Positions 8,101 to 13,849 of a DNA stretch of 13,849 nt are shown in pieces. Location of the stretch: positions 1 to 13,849 of the forward strand of contig NZER01000105.1 of assembly GCA_002690445.1 (NCBI GenBank), written 5' to 3'. Position numbers and translations under genes: made by a program. Positions within the stretch are counted from its first letter, which is position 1. Each line of letters opens with the position of its first letter. The notes below the pieces were generated by a model. That model did not search any database, was not told the origin of the DNA, and saw only the letters and a list, made by a program, of their open reading frames with translations. This DNA comes from Candidatus Pacearchaeota archaeon. GTDB taxonomy: Archaea; Nanoarchaeota; Nanoarchaeia; Pacearchaeales; GW2011-AR1.

Positions 8101-11100
8101 TAAAACTCGTCGCCCACCACATCGCGGGTAGCAATCCGTGCCGGTCCAAGACTCTCTGCCGGTACGCCTCGCTTTCTAGCAACCAACTCTAGGAATGTTT
8201 CAGTAACAGCGCGAGCAACCAGCGGGTTAGCAGAAGCGGTCACCAGCGGGAAGTGTTTACCGAATTCTGCATAATGTGCTGCCAACTGTGGATACACCAT
8301 GGCTGTGGCACCACGGTTAACGGTTACTGCCGGATTAAGTAGGTTGACAGTTTGAAAGGCAACGAACTCATGCCTTGGTATCCCAAGAGCCTCCAACTTG
8401 GGAGCAAGAGTTTCAACAAATGCCTGCTTGAAGGTGGATGCCGCCCGTTCAGTACCCGCCTCCGCAGCGAGAAGCGCATGTATTTCGTCCCCTAATTCAA
8501 TCGGAATGAACGGAACAAACATTCTGAGAATACTGTCGGGATGGGGATTACTGACAAATGGTGAGTCCTGACTGCTGCCCAGTTGAGAACGAACCATACT
8601 GTGGCCGACCTGCTGACCCTCTGGGGTACCAGCCGCCGCCTCATAAGCCCTTCTGGATCGTTCGATCATTTCATCCACATCACCTGATAGGCGTGTGGGA
8701 TCGATCTCGTCGCTGGCAAGCCAGTGGGCTAGATTGACATCAATCTCGTCCCTGTTGCGTAACACTTCTGTAACCCGTGGTGTCCCTTGAACAAATACTG
8801 GTGGGGGCGGGGGTAACGCTGGCATAGCCAGCGGAGCAGGCGGAAGTATACGGGGAGTCTCAACAAGTTCTTTCTTCACACGACGGAAAGTAAGATTGAT
8901 GCGAAGCCCCTCAACGCCTATGTCCTTGGAAAGAGTATGCGCCCAGTTCGCATTCGTACCCTCCATCATCACCAGAATGTCACCGTTTTCCAATAAAAAG
9001 GACGGGCCATCTGGCCGTGGCTCCGGGTTATATCTGCCCCCACGATAATCCTGATATTCGGTACCAGTACCAAGGCCGGGTTCTTCCGGTCCCCTCCGCC
9101 TCGGTGTGAAATTAAACTCGCGGGCCTCACCGAAGTTGACTGACACCACCACCTCTTCCGGTTGTCTTAGTGCCTGCTCTGCTGCTGTGCTGCCAGCCCG
9201 GTCAAAGTGCCGACCCAAATCGGTCCTACCAGTCGCATACCGTTGAATAAGAACAAGATCGAACTCGTAGCCGGTCAGCCGTTCAATCGCTTCCTTGATC
9301 TCTGTCATCTCCGGCGTCCACGGCTGCGCCGCAAAGGTCTTACCCGTGTAGTGGTAGGTGGAACCCGTATCTCCCATCAGGCGGGTCTGTGGCTTGGTTT
9401 CCGCCACCCGTCGTGTATCACCGCCGCTCCTACGCGCGTTTTCAACGGCGTCTACATTCAAGTGGGAATCCTGCCACCCGTCAGTTGCCGGTCGTTCCTT
9501 ATTCCCTTTCCTAGTCGTAAAACCCTCATCTATTGGTGACGGATCCAACGACCTGATATGTGCGTCAAGCGAATCGACATCTGTGAGGTGCCCCGCATCA
9601 CCCTTGAAGTGTTCGACCTTTGCCCCAGCGATATCAACAACCCGATCCGGTCCATCCCCAGCCATCGTGACCTTGCTAGAATCAGAGTTAAGGGCTGCTC
9701 GCGGAATACCCAACTGCTCAATGGCCGCTGTATTAGCCTGCATTTCCTTTGTTTTGCGTGGCATGTCCTTCAGGCTGGGATGATCCAACCTGATGTGGGC
9801 CATCTCATGCTCCCAAATGTAAGCCATGAACCCCAACTCGCCATCCAGCACCGTGTCCGGTCCCAGTGGCCTAAGACCCTTAGTCTTTCGCCATTCGTTG
9901 ATGAGTTCTAGGAACTTCTCAGGGTGGGTGACATCGTTAGCGGTCAACTGGATCAGACCTTCTGGTCCGAAATTCTCCATGAAGTAGTCGATGTCAACGC
10001 CCATGTCATCTCTGAGTGAAGCACCGCCGCCGCCTTCGACCACTGTCCGGTCCCTGTATTGACCGATGGCGCGTTCAGGATCAAACAAGATTGTGGGCTT
10101 GCCGTCTTCCATTCTGGTTACTGCGGGGGATCGTCCGCTTGGCCCAAGGTCGAACGGTTCGTCTACGAGCCGTGCCTCCATACCCGCCGCAGCCGGAGCC
10201 GCAGTCGGATCTAAAAACTCGTATTCAATCTGACGGTACTGACTGTAGTTTCTACCGCTCATCCAGTTGTCTATAGCAGCAGCCTCGTCGTAACCCTCCA
10301 ACCGTGCCCATTCAACCGGATCGATCTCATGGGCCATCCGTTTAGCAGTAACTCTAACTGAGATCGGTTCTCGGTCAGAACGAGTGAACTGGATAACATC
10401 ACCAACTTCGACATCTTCCAATTGACCCGAACGTGGGGTTCGTGATGTAGCAGTACGTTCTCCGGCTATAATTGCATCGAAAGTATTATTTGAAGAAACA
10501 TGGGCCGCTTTAGGTAGACCCTGTACCCCGTAGTCAAACTTCATTTGAAGACTCTTTGTATGAGGAGGTATCGCAGTACCGGTGGTACCTGCACCTATCA
10601 ATATCTGTTCACCCGGTTCAGTAATCCGCCCCACCGGAGGCCGCAACAAATCCTCCCAAACCTCCCTCTGAGCAGCAGGGAACATCGGCAAGACCTCATC
10701 AACAGCATCCGCCCACGCCAACGGCAACGCCCCCTGCTCTGTCGAAGCAGTAAGCAAGGCTTTACGCAATATATTGGTAATCTCCGGGTTGGCCTCTTGC
10801 AACAGAGTCAACACAATCTGTGAAGGAGCCATCCCCGGAACTGCTTCAACAGGTGGAAGGATCTGCTCTGCTACCTGTGTGCCCCCCTGATGCACACGCA
10901 TCACCGTCTGGTCGCCCTCTACTGTCTCAACAATATTGTGGCCTTCACCCTCATACCGCTGTCTTAAGTTCCGATATCGACCGGCCTCTGCTGCGCCCTG
11001 AGGGACAACATCCGGTCGGCCCATGTTCGCACCCTCATCAATACTGATTCCGGCACTGAACGACTGGCGCATCGCGTCTTCAGTACCCGATCCCCTACCC

Positions 11101-13799
11101 ACCTCTCGAAGCAACTTGGCGTCTTCATCAGTGGTGGCGCGTGGCCCCAAGTATTCAACCTCGAATACAGCCAACTGGTTGTATTCCTCAGACCTAATCA
11201 TGTCACCCTGTTTTATTACGACTTCCTCGGGGGTGCCATCTGGCAAGGCACGCACGATGGTCACATCTTGTGGTGCCCGTCCGGGCGCACCGGTAGCGGC
11301 AGACTGCTGGATACGCCTTAGGGTACGCTCTGGATCCTTAGTCAAGTGCATGTCATATGGCTGAACAAATACTTTGCCATCTTGGGCTATACCAAACTCG
11401 TTCAAGTTCTTGGCTATCTGGAACTCACCGGCTTTCAGAGTAGAAACACTCTTTATCTTTAGAAGTACCCGCACCCTTTTGCCATCGATCAACCCTTCAA
11501 GACCGATTACGACTCCTGCCTTGGGCATCTTTCCTGCAAACTCTGCCTTATCCATCAACTGGGAGAACGGCACCACCAGCCTTCGAGACTGGTACCGTCT
11601 GGCACCACCGGACGTTCCGGTCAGGAACTTGTACCCGCGCTGTGTCAAACCAGTAGTATGCATCTGTGGCGTCTGGCTGGCCCCCTCTCCGAAGCCCTTA
11701 CCGGGGCGGGGATGGAAAGCAAACGTAGCATCAGCCCTACCATGCTGGACATCTGGCACGCCCGCCTCAGCAGCGTGTCCCTCACCCAACTGGCGACCTT
11801 CCAACATACGGGCGTTACGATTTGGTCCTGCCCCTCCCTTCATGTTGTTCCACGACTCAGGATGCCCTGAAGGCGGAACATAATATTGCTGTACGTTGAG
11901 GTCTTGACCTTTGTGGATCAGATCGTTAGCGATCTGCTCTGCCCATTCATCTACGCCCCTAGCGCCACCCACCCGCACAGTTGACCCCGGCGGTAGAGCA
12001 GCCAACGAATCCCTAATCGCACGCTTGATACGAGTAATTTCATCCTTGCCCAGCGGAGGACGCTTTACGACCGTCCCATCAGGCAGTTTCGTAGTAGGTG
12101 CCGGACGAGGCCCAGTGATAACAACCGTTATCGGATCGGTGGGAGCGTCCAAATGGCTGGTCTGAACAGGAATAGTGTGCATCACAACACCGGGATCACC
12201 CGGAATGACCTGCAACGGTCGGCCTTCCGCACCAACAAACCGTGCCCTATGGATATCCAAACCGAAAGTATCGACAAGCCGTTGGGCTATCTCATCCAAA
12301 GAGGCTTCGTGCTGCGTTGAAACAAAGTGCAGCATCTCTCGTACCCATGCTTGATTCTCTGGGGAGTCGTTGAGGTGCTGTATGAACTGTGCTACAGCAA
12401 CCGATTTGTCGAACGGGTTGTCAGCGGCACTAGAGTTCTGCAACCATCGAACATTTGTTCCCGTATAGTCAATCGGTATTTTCAACAACGCCGGAACGGT
12501 TGACCCGACACCCTGTTGACGCAATACGTTGGAAAGAGAGTTCTTCTCAAAGTTTAGATAAGTATCGTAGGCTCCTAGAATCTGTTTCATCTGCTCATCT
12601 AGGATGGTGGGATCCGACAGTGCCCTTGTGGACAGTTCGATTCGTAGTTCGTGTGCCGGATCGGTCCCCCGTAGGATTATTTCCGACATCTCCCGCCTAC
12701 TGGGGATACCCATCTTTCTTGCTACACGGGATGTCAACCCAGCAACCATGTTGGCGTAGCGGTTGCCCATCTCGAACATGCCACGCCCGACCCTGCCTAT
12801 AGGACGGCTCTCAATCTGCCTCTTTACCAGTGCCCGATGTGTTTCAAAGATCGATGCCTGTTCGTCTGCGGACAGGAACGCCCACTTCATCCCTGTGTCT
12901 TCGATGGACTTCTTGACTGCCTTAGTTGTAATAGCAAAGTCACCGATACCAATGACCTCGTTGAACGACCGCCACAGCCGGGAGATAGGCTTCCAGAGGA
13001 TCGACTCATGGACCTCATCAGCCATCTCGTCAACATTCGCGGTGATTTTTCGTCCATACCCGTCCCAGATAACGACCTGACCGCTGGCACTACGGGCCAT
13101 CTTCTGATGCGCCCAATGCTGCGGTCCTTCACGCAGCCACCATGAGAACAATTCCTCACCGCCGTTACGGAACACATACCCCAACCGAAGCAGCACAGCA
13201 GGACGCCACGTTCGAGAAATGATTTTGTCTATATGGGGAAGGTGCAACCCCCAGCCGATCTGCCGGTACCAACTCATATAGTGGGCTACTGCGGCTAGTT
13301 CCCGATAGTCGGGGATCACATTCATCCGTGACAGGTGCGCTTCGTGTGCAGGAGCGCCAATGATGCCCCGCTTGATGTTCACCCCGTACATGCCCACATC
13401 GTCTAGTCCCAGTACGGAGTAGTGGGCGTTGCCGTGGCGGATAAACTTCTTTATGAACTCTTGAACATCCTGCCCGCCGTGGAGTAGGGCACCGCTTCGA
13501 CCCATGAAGTCCAAGAAGAACTGGGTCTGCACAACCCATCTTTGTGACTCGTTACCCATAATAAACTGACGCAACATAGTGTCCAGATCGGAGCGTGGGA
13601 TGTGCGCCATGATTCCGATATCGATAAGCCCTTTGAATTCACGAATCGCCGTCTTGCTGTCCATCACATCGATATATGGGATGCGTGGCGTGTAGGAGAA
13701 TAGTTTCTCTGCCATTCGTGCCGGGTAGTAAGCCGCTGCCGTCGCTGCCGCCCCCGACAGCCACCCGAACCGTTCCGACATGGCGACTTCACCATTCAT
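5181..13799 (-). CDS. Giant multidomain polyvalent-type phage protein (SLOG + ASCH-like + zincin + AlkB)
   Basis: 2872 codons with no interruption. Seen along the protein: about 1-550, helical and aromatic-rich, unrecognised; 557-700, SLOG domain of the YspA/DUF2493 type; 700-1090, unrecognised, partly beta-rich; 1095-1196, ASCH-like domain; 1256-1259, a Gly4 linker; 1260-1370, HEMAH zincin; 1478-1642, AlkB-type dioxygenase; 1649-1667, proline-rich hinge; 1680-2872, a long helical part with hydrophobic stretches (for example about 2475-2500), unrecognised. No signal peptide is evident. Known: several effector domains in one giant protein of a phage or conjugative element is the 'polyvalent protein' design, proposed to be delivered with the DNA to counter host defences. 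Inferred: this protein is packaged and injected, its flanks serving packaging or delivery. Start choice: the ATG at 13799 overlaps a possible upstream stop (ATGA) but has no Shine-Dalgarno; Met7 (13781) has GGTGA seven bases upstream and may be the true start. The frame is also open to the window edge, so a farther start is possible. The stop overlaps the next gene by one base (TAATG). Confidence 0.9.
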   Translation of the reverse strand: MNGEVAMSERFGWLSGAAATAAAYYPARMAEKLFSYTPRIPYIDVMDSKTAIREFKGLIDIGIMAHIPRSDLDTMLRQFIMGNESQRWVVQTQFFLDFMGRSGALLHGGQDVQEFIKKFIRHGNAHYSVLGLDDVGMYGVNIKRGIIGAPAHEAHLSRMNVIPDYRELAAVAHYMSWYRQIGWGLHLPHIDKIISRTWRPAVLLRLGYVFRNGGEELFSWWLREGPQHWAHQKMARSASGQVVIWDGYGRKITANVDEMADEVHESILWKPISRLWRSFNEVIGIGDFAITTKAVKKSIEDTGMKWAFLSADEQASIFETHRALVKRQIESRPIGRVGRGMFEMGNRYANMVAGLTSRVARKMGIPSRREMSEIILRGTDPAHELRIELSTRALSDPTILDEQMKQILGAYDTYLNFEKNSLSNVLRQQGVGSTVPALLKIPIDYTGTNVRWLQNSSAADNPFDKSVAVAQFIQHLNDSPENQAWVREMLHFVSTQHEASLDEIAQRLVDTFGLDIHRARFVGAEGRPLQVIPGDPGVVMHTIPVQTSHLDAPTDPITVVITGPRPAPTTKLPDGTVVKRPPLGKDEITRIKRAIRDSLAALPPGSTVRVGGARGVDEWAEQIANDLIHKGQDLNVQQYYVPPSGHPESWNNMKGGAGPNRNARMLEGRQLGEGHAAEAGVPDVQHGRADATFAFHPRPGKGFGEGASQTPQMHTTGLTQRGYKFLTGTSGGARRYQSRRLVVPFSQLMDKAEFAGKMPKAGVVIGLEGLIDGKRVRVLLKIKSVSTLKAGEFQIAKNLNEFGIAQDGKVFVQPYDMHLTKDPERTLRRIQQSAATGAPGRAPQDVTIVRALPDGTPEEVVIKQGDMIRSEEYNQLAVFEVEYLGPRATTDEDAKLLREVGRGSGTEDAMRQSFSAGISIDEGANMGRPDVVPQGAAEAGRYRNLRQRYEGEGHNIVETVEGDQTVMRVHQGGTQVAEQILPPVEAVPGMAPSQIVLTLLQEANPEITNILRKALLTASTEQGALPLAWADAVDEVLPMFPAAQREVWEDLLRPPVGRITEPGEQILIGAGTTGTAIPPHTKSLQMKFDYGVQGLPKAAHVSSNNTFDAIIAGERTATSRTPRSGQLEDVEVGDVIQFTRSDREPISVRVTAKRMAHEIDPVEWARLEGYDEAAAIDNWMSGRNYSQYRQIEYEFLDPTAAPAAAGMEARLVDEPFDLGPSGRSPAVTRMEDGKPTILFDPERAIGQYRDRTVVEGGGGASLRDDMGVDIDYFMENFGPEGLIQLTANDVTHPEKFLELINEWRKTKGLRPLGPDTVLDGELGFMAYIWEHEMAHIRLDHPSLKDMPRKTKEMQANTAAIEQLGIPRAALNSDSSKVTMAGDGPDRVVDIAGAKVEHFKGDAGHLTDVDSLDAHIRSLDPSPIDEGFTTRKGNKERPATDGWQDSHLNVDAVENARRSGGDTRRVAETKPQTRLMGDTGSTYHYTGKTFAAQPWTPEMTEIKEAIERLTGYEFDLVLIQRYATGRTDLGRHFDRAGSTAAEQALRQPEEVVVSVNFGEAREFNFTPRRRGPEEPGLGTGTEYQDYRGGRYNPEPRPDGPSFLLENGDILVMMEGTNANWAHTLSKDIGVEGLRINLTFRRVKKELVETPRILPPAPLAMPALPPPPPVFVQGTPRVTEVLRNRDEIDVNLAHWLASDEIDPTRLSGDVDEMIERSRRAYEAAAGTPEGQQVGHSMVRSQLGSSQDSPFVSNPHPDSILRMFVPFIPIELGDEIHALLAAEAGTERAASTFKQAFVETLAPKLEALGIPRHEFVAFQTVNLLNPAVTVNRGATAMVYPQLAAHYAEFGKHFPLVTASANPLVARAVTETFLELVARKRGVPAESLGPARIATRDVVGDEFYNDWGRFSREREANLPQDTIQIERGGIVTETSGANRGNQVPTLGDAYYGYKADGPAPASAFGENGLKGQQIFGVSAQKLIPTVDGPMPVGIVNDTIKADAMRVYKHRSGKRPPVQVLPGSERNLDWFDNDEWELVNETFTTNDNLFDFIRQQSMTMSLESMHYLSNMSRGGEPRVFFPWMREVLDSGGVDAGRVRIMAERSDWWSQAPENLLGYVPVTQEEGNIFARGWHAILRNWFDGVVNPMIGAMVREPLFHHYLTLGWKQTEDIRMIYNHRVGVFDDLERMLPGHTSKDVNQQLVIGPLEPFIKYDWPLAHADPEDLISKLAFAINDEDPVKFIRVVDDIFKKADDGKAYADDMNKPLQDVLKRLRKTAEHDDAGHIYAFFRWAKNRKITEDLHMEAALSRAMTLTSAFIDDHRIRSQFQKMVGSAIPFWFAEDQFLRRLGRGLAHNPMMLRRLHLTMNAGVYGGIIEKDQHGNKILIVPGNEIITNAVLEIADRTPIVNKFFGGPLGAVMRPSLGTSLKIIPGYDLEQMGNMGFGPLLSIPINLIANRDARIRPAFEKNLIGGRFTPERGGNIIWQSIVPAVIARPLALAMASLGIEDAATIKAQQDVIRYMYLTGQAPTEEEIAAQPNPDLFVDQWMDKVAQAGRQYLLLQAMSWFGGPAVGRLQKLMTNKAWEWNEEFYQMLEGGIPYEQAYLAWMENIVAREGEFDPYQYSPFRVSTTEKVPFSVIESTQEANEWLAANPAFIDDYPQMSTFFMPRAFEGDDDDYSAEARSRAIARGLRVTSNPREFLERLIFNITFPRFVQMRNEHQTRRFMMEARGQDTTQLDLVWDANMDMFNKANPIFMKHYQGGDARGKRVVAMNEAELLLADPSRIPAGPYNGDILGALEVVMDFNKTMRDLKGMPGRQATDERNLARLIAYDRMSKMVRGRPWLNEIYYSLFLPALGDTWLGQYNAGLIPNTRAGVSV
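5192..5196 (-). promoter_or_regulatory. Ribosome binding site of the 877-aa gene
   Basis: GGGAG sits ten bases upstream of the ATG at 5181-5179, inside the last codons of the giant gene. Together with the one-base TAATG overlap it supports this start and translational coupling. Confidence 0.6.
8799..8855 (-). other. Proline-rich hinge after the AlkB module (residues 1649-1667)
   Basis: The coding sequence gives PRILPPAPLAMPALPPPPP, ending in five consecutive prolines at 1663-1667. It directly follows the last AlkB strand and precedes the long C-terminal part. It reads as an extended interdomain linker separating the enzyme-rich middle from the C-terminal flank. Confidence 0.7.
8874..9368 (-). 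other. Domain: AlkB-type 2-oxoglutarate/Fe(II) dioxygenase, residues ~1478-1642
   Basis: Within the giant protein. It starts with STYHYTGK and a TPEMTEIKEAIERLTGYEFD helix, then reads LIQRYATGRTDLGRHFD. The iron ligands of the HxD motif are His1531 and Asp1533. Next come VVVSVNFGEAREFNF, LLENGDILVMMEG, NWAHTLSK with the distal ligand His1621, and RINLTFR with Arg1633 (the expected 2-oxoglutarate anchor) and Arg1639. The order Y-x(2)-G-x-D, HxD, SFG-x-R-F, L-x-x-GD, W-x-H and R-x-x-LTFR is the AlkB/ALKBH2-3 pattern. These enzymes oxidatively remove N-alkyl damage such as 1-methyladenine and 3-methylcytosine from DNA or RNA. All catalytic residues are retained, so activity is likely. Whether the target is phage DNA, RNA or a defence-related modification is not visible. 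Confidence 0.86.
9690..10022 (-). other. Domain: HExxH zincin metallopeptidase-like module, residues ~1260-1370
   Basis: Within the giant protein. WEHEMAHIRLDHP holds an intact HExxH motif (His1331, Glu1332, His1335). Seventeen residues after the second His comes EMQANTAAIEQLGIP, with Glu1352 as a likely third zinc ligand. This matches the HExxH ... E-x-x-A-N/D arrangement of ImmA/IrrE-type and other gluzincin-like peptidases. A Gly4 linker (1256-1259) immediately precedes the module and suggests an independent domain start, although the strand PTILFDPERAI just upstream could also belong to it. All catalytic residues are present, so an active peptidase is plausible. The substrate (host regulator, defence protein or this polypeptide itself) cannot be read from the sequence. 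Confidence 0.65.
10212..10517 (-). other. Domain: ASCH-like (PUA-related) module, residues ~1095-1196
   Basis: Within the giant protein. The segment TFDAIIAGERTATSRTPRSG has the ASCH pattern: an aromatic, then a hydrophobic helix, then G-x-(K/R)-T-x-T-x-R, with Gly1113, Glu1114, Arg1115 and Thr1116 visible. It is followed by VEVGDVIQFTR (Gly1133-Asp1134) and a strand SVRVTAKRM, then DPVEWARLEGYD, which resembles the family's conserved EG(F/Y) helix. ASCH domains are PUA-like beta-barrels thought to bind RNA or modified nucleotides, and they occur in phage proteins. An EVE or other PUA-like relative is possible. Function here is inferred from fold only. Confidence 0.68.
11700..12131 (-). other. 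Domain: SLOG-family (YspA/DUF2493-like) nucleotide-binding module, residues ~557-700
   Basis: Within the giant protein. An opening strand and glycine turn read ITVVITGPRP (557-566). Then come VRVGGARGVDEWAEQ, with the Gly-Gly-Ala-x-Gly-x-Asp core at 611-617, AGPNRNARMLE (from 657), and ADATFAFHP, ending near 697. Order and spacing match the DUF2493/YspA family, which typically has VTGSR, HGAxxGAD, AGPxRNxxM and ADxxLAF. The family belongs to the SLOG superfamily of Rossmann-like folds that bind nucleotides or nucleotide-derived signals. The first turn is GPR rather than the usual GSR. Binding of a nucleotide or signal ligand is a family expectation; the ligand is not visible in the sequence. 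Confidence 0.75.
13789..13793 (-). promoter_or_regulatory. Candidate ribosome binding site for Met7 of the giant protein
   Basis: GGTGA lies seven bases upstream of the internal ATG at 13781-13779. The ATG at 13799 has no purine-rich site in the preceding bases (CCGCATCTTCC). This favours Met7 as the initiation codon, six residues shorter than the longest in-window reading. Confidence 0.4.
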
Positions 13800-13849
13800 G
13801 GAAGATGCGGCATGGAGTCCACGATCCCTGTAGTAATGCCCAGCAGCAC
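13796..13849 (-). CDS. Possible 3' end of an upstream gene
   Basis: A minus-strand frame enters at the window edge and reads VLLGITTGIVDSMPHLP before a TGA at 13798-13796, forming an ATGA overlap with the ATG at 13799. Such overlaps fit the packing of the other junctions. Only 17 codons are visible and nothing about function can be said. The competing reading is that the giant gene's own frame, also open here, starts further upstream. Confidence 0.33.
   Translation of the reverse strand: MLLGITTGIVDSMPHLP

Noticed and set aside
13165..13539. A 124-codon minus-strand frame inside the start of the giant gene
   Set aside because: It is out of frame within a convincing long gene, rich in Arg/Cys/Ser, and has no sign of independent initiation.
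5181..13799. N4-like virion RNA polymerase as identity of the giant protein
   Set aside because: Size and supposed delivery are similar, but I see none of the T7/N4 RNA-polymerase motifs (catalytic Asp motifs, R-x3-K-x(6-7)-YG) in the protein.
1..13849. tRNA genes, CRISPR arrays, promoters and terminators
   Set aside because: Coding sequence fills the window. I saw no regularly spaced repeats, no cloverleaf-like stretch and no GC hairpin followed by a T run at a gene end.

Overview
The window looks like part of a tailed-phage (or phage-like mobile element) genome. Everything I can support lies on the minus strand: three very long genes packed head to tail with overlapping stop/start codons, no intergenic space, no RNA genes and no terminator. 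Base composition is close to balanced by eye. There is no hallmark gene (capsid, terminase, portal, polymerase, integrase), so the phage assignment is an inference from gene size, packing and domain content. The host cannot be named.

In the direction of transcription (high to low coordinates), the window opens with about 50 bases that may hold the tail end of an upstream gene. Then comes a giant gene (about 13.8 to 5.2 kb, 2872 codons), an 877-codon gene (5.18 to 2.55 kb), and a third gene with a GTG start at about 2555 that runs off the low edge (at least 851 codons). The junctions overlap by about 4, 1 and 8 bases, so this is one translationally coupled block.

The giant protein is the main item. 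Long, mostly helical flanks that I do not recognise (roughly residues 1-550 and 1680-2872) enclose a middle section with four recognisable enzyme-like modules: a YspA/DUF2493-type SLOG domain (about 557-700), an ASCH-like domain (about 1095-1196), an HExxH zincin resembling ImmA/IrrE-type peptidases (about 1260-1370), and an AlkB-type 2-oxoglutarate/Fe(II) dioxygenase with all expected catalytic residues (about 1478-1642). A proline-rich hinge follows. Several small effector domains strung within one giant mobile-element protein is the architecture described as 'polyvalent proteins', thought to enter the host with the DNA and protect it or suppress early defence.

The 877-residue protein has an Ala/Gly-rich N-terminal region, one hydrophobic segment and a possible peptidoglycan-binding-like segment, which would suit a virion or ejection protein. 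The third protein is helical at its N-terminus and carries an unrecognised Trp/Gly/His-rich motif block, a duplicated 25-bp tract coding for LEGPPGTP, and a charged C-terminal part. My working model, an inference, is a set of large proteins that are packaged and injected, with the giant one carrying enzymatic cargo for DNA repair, nucleotide-signal handling and proteolysis.
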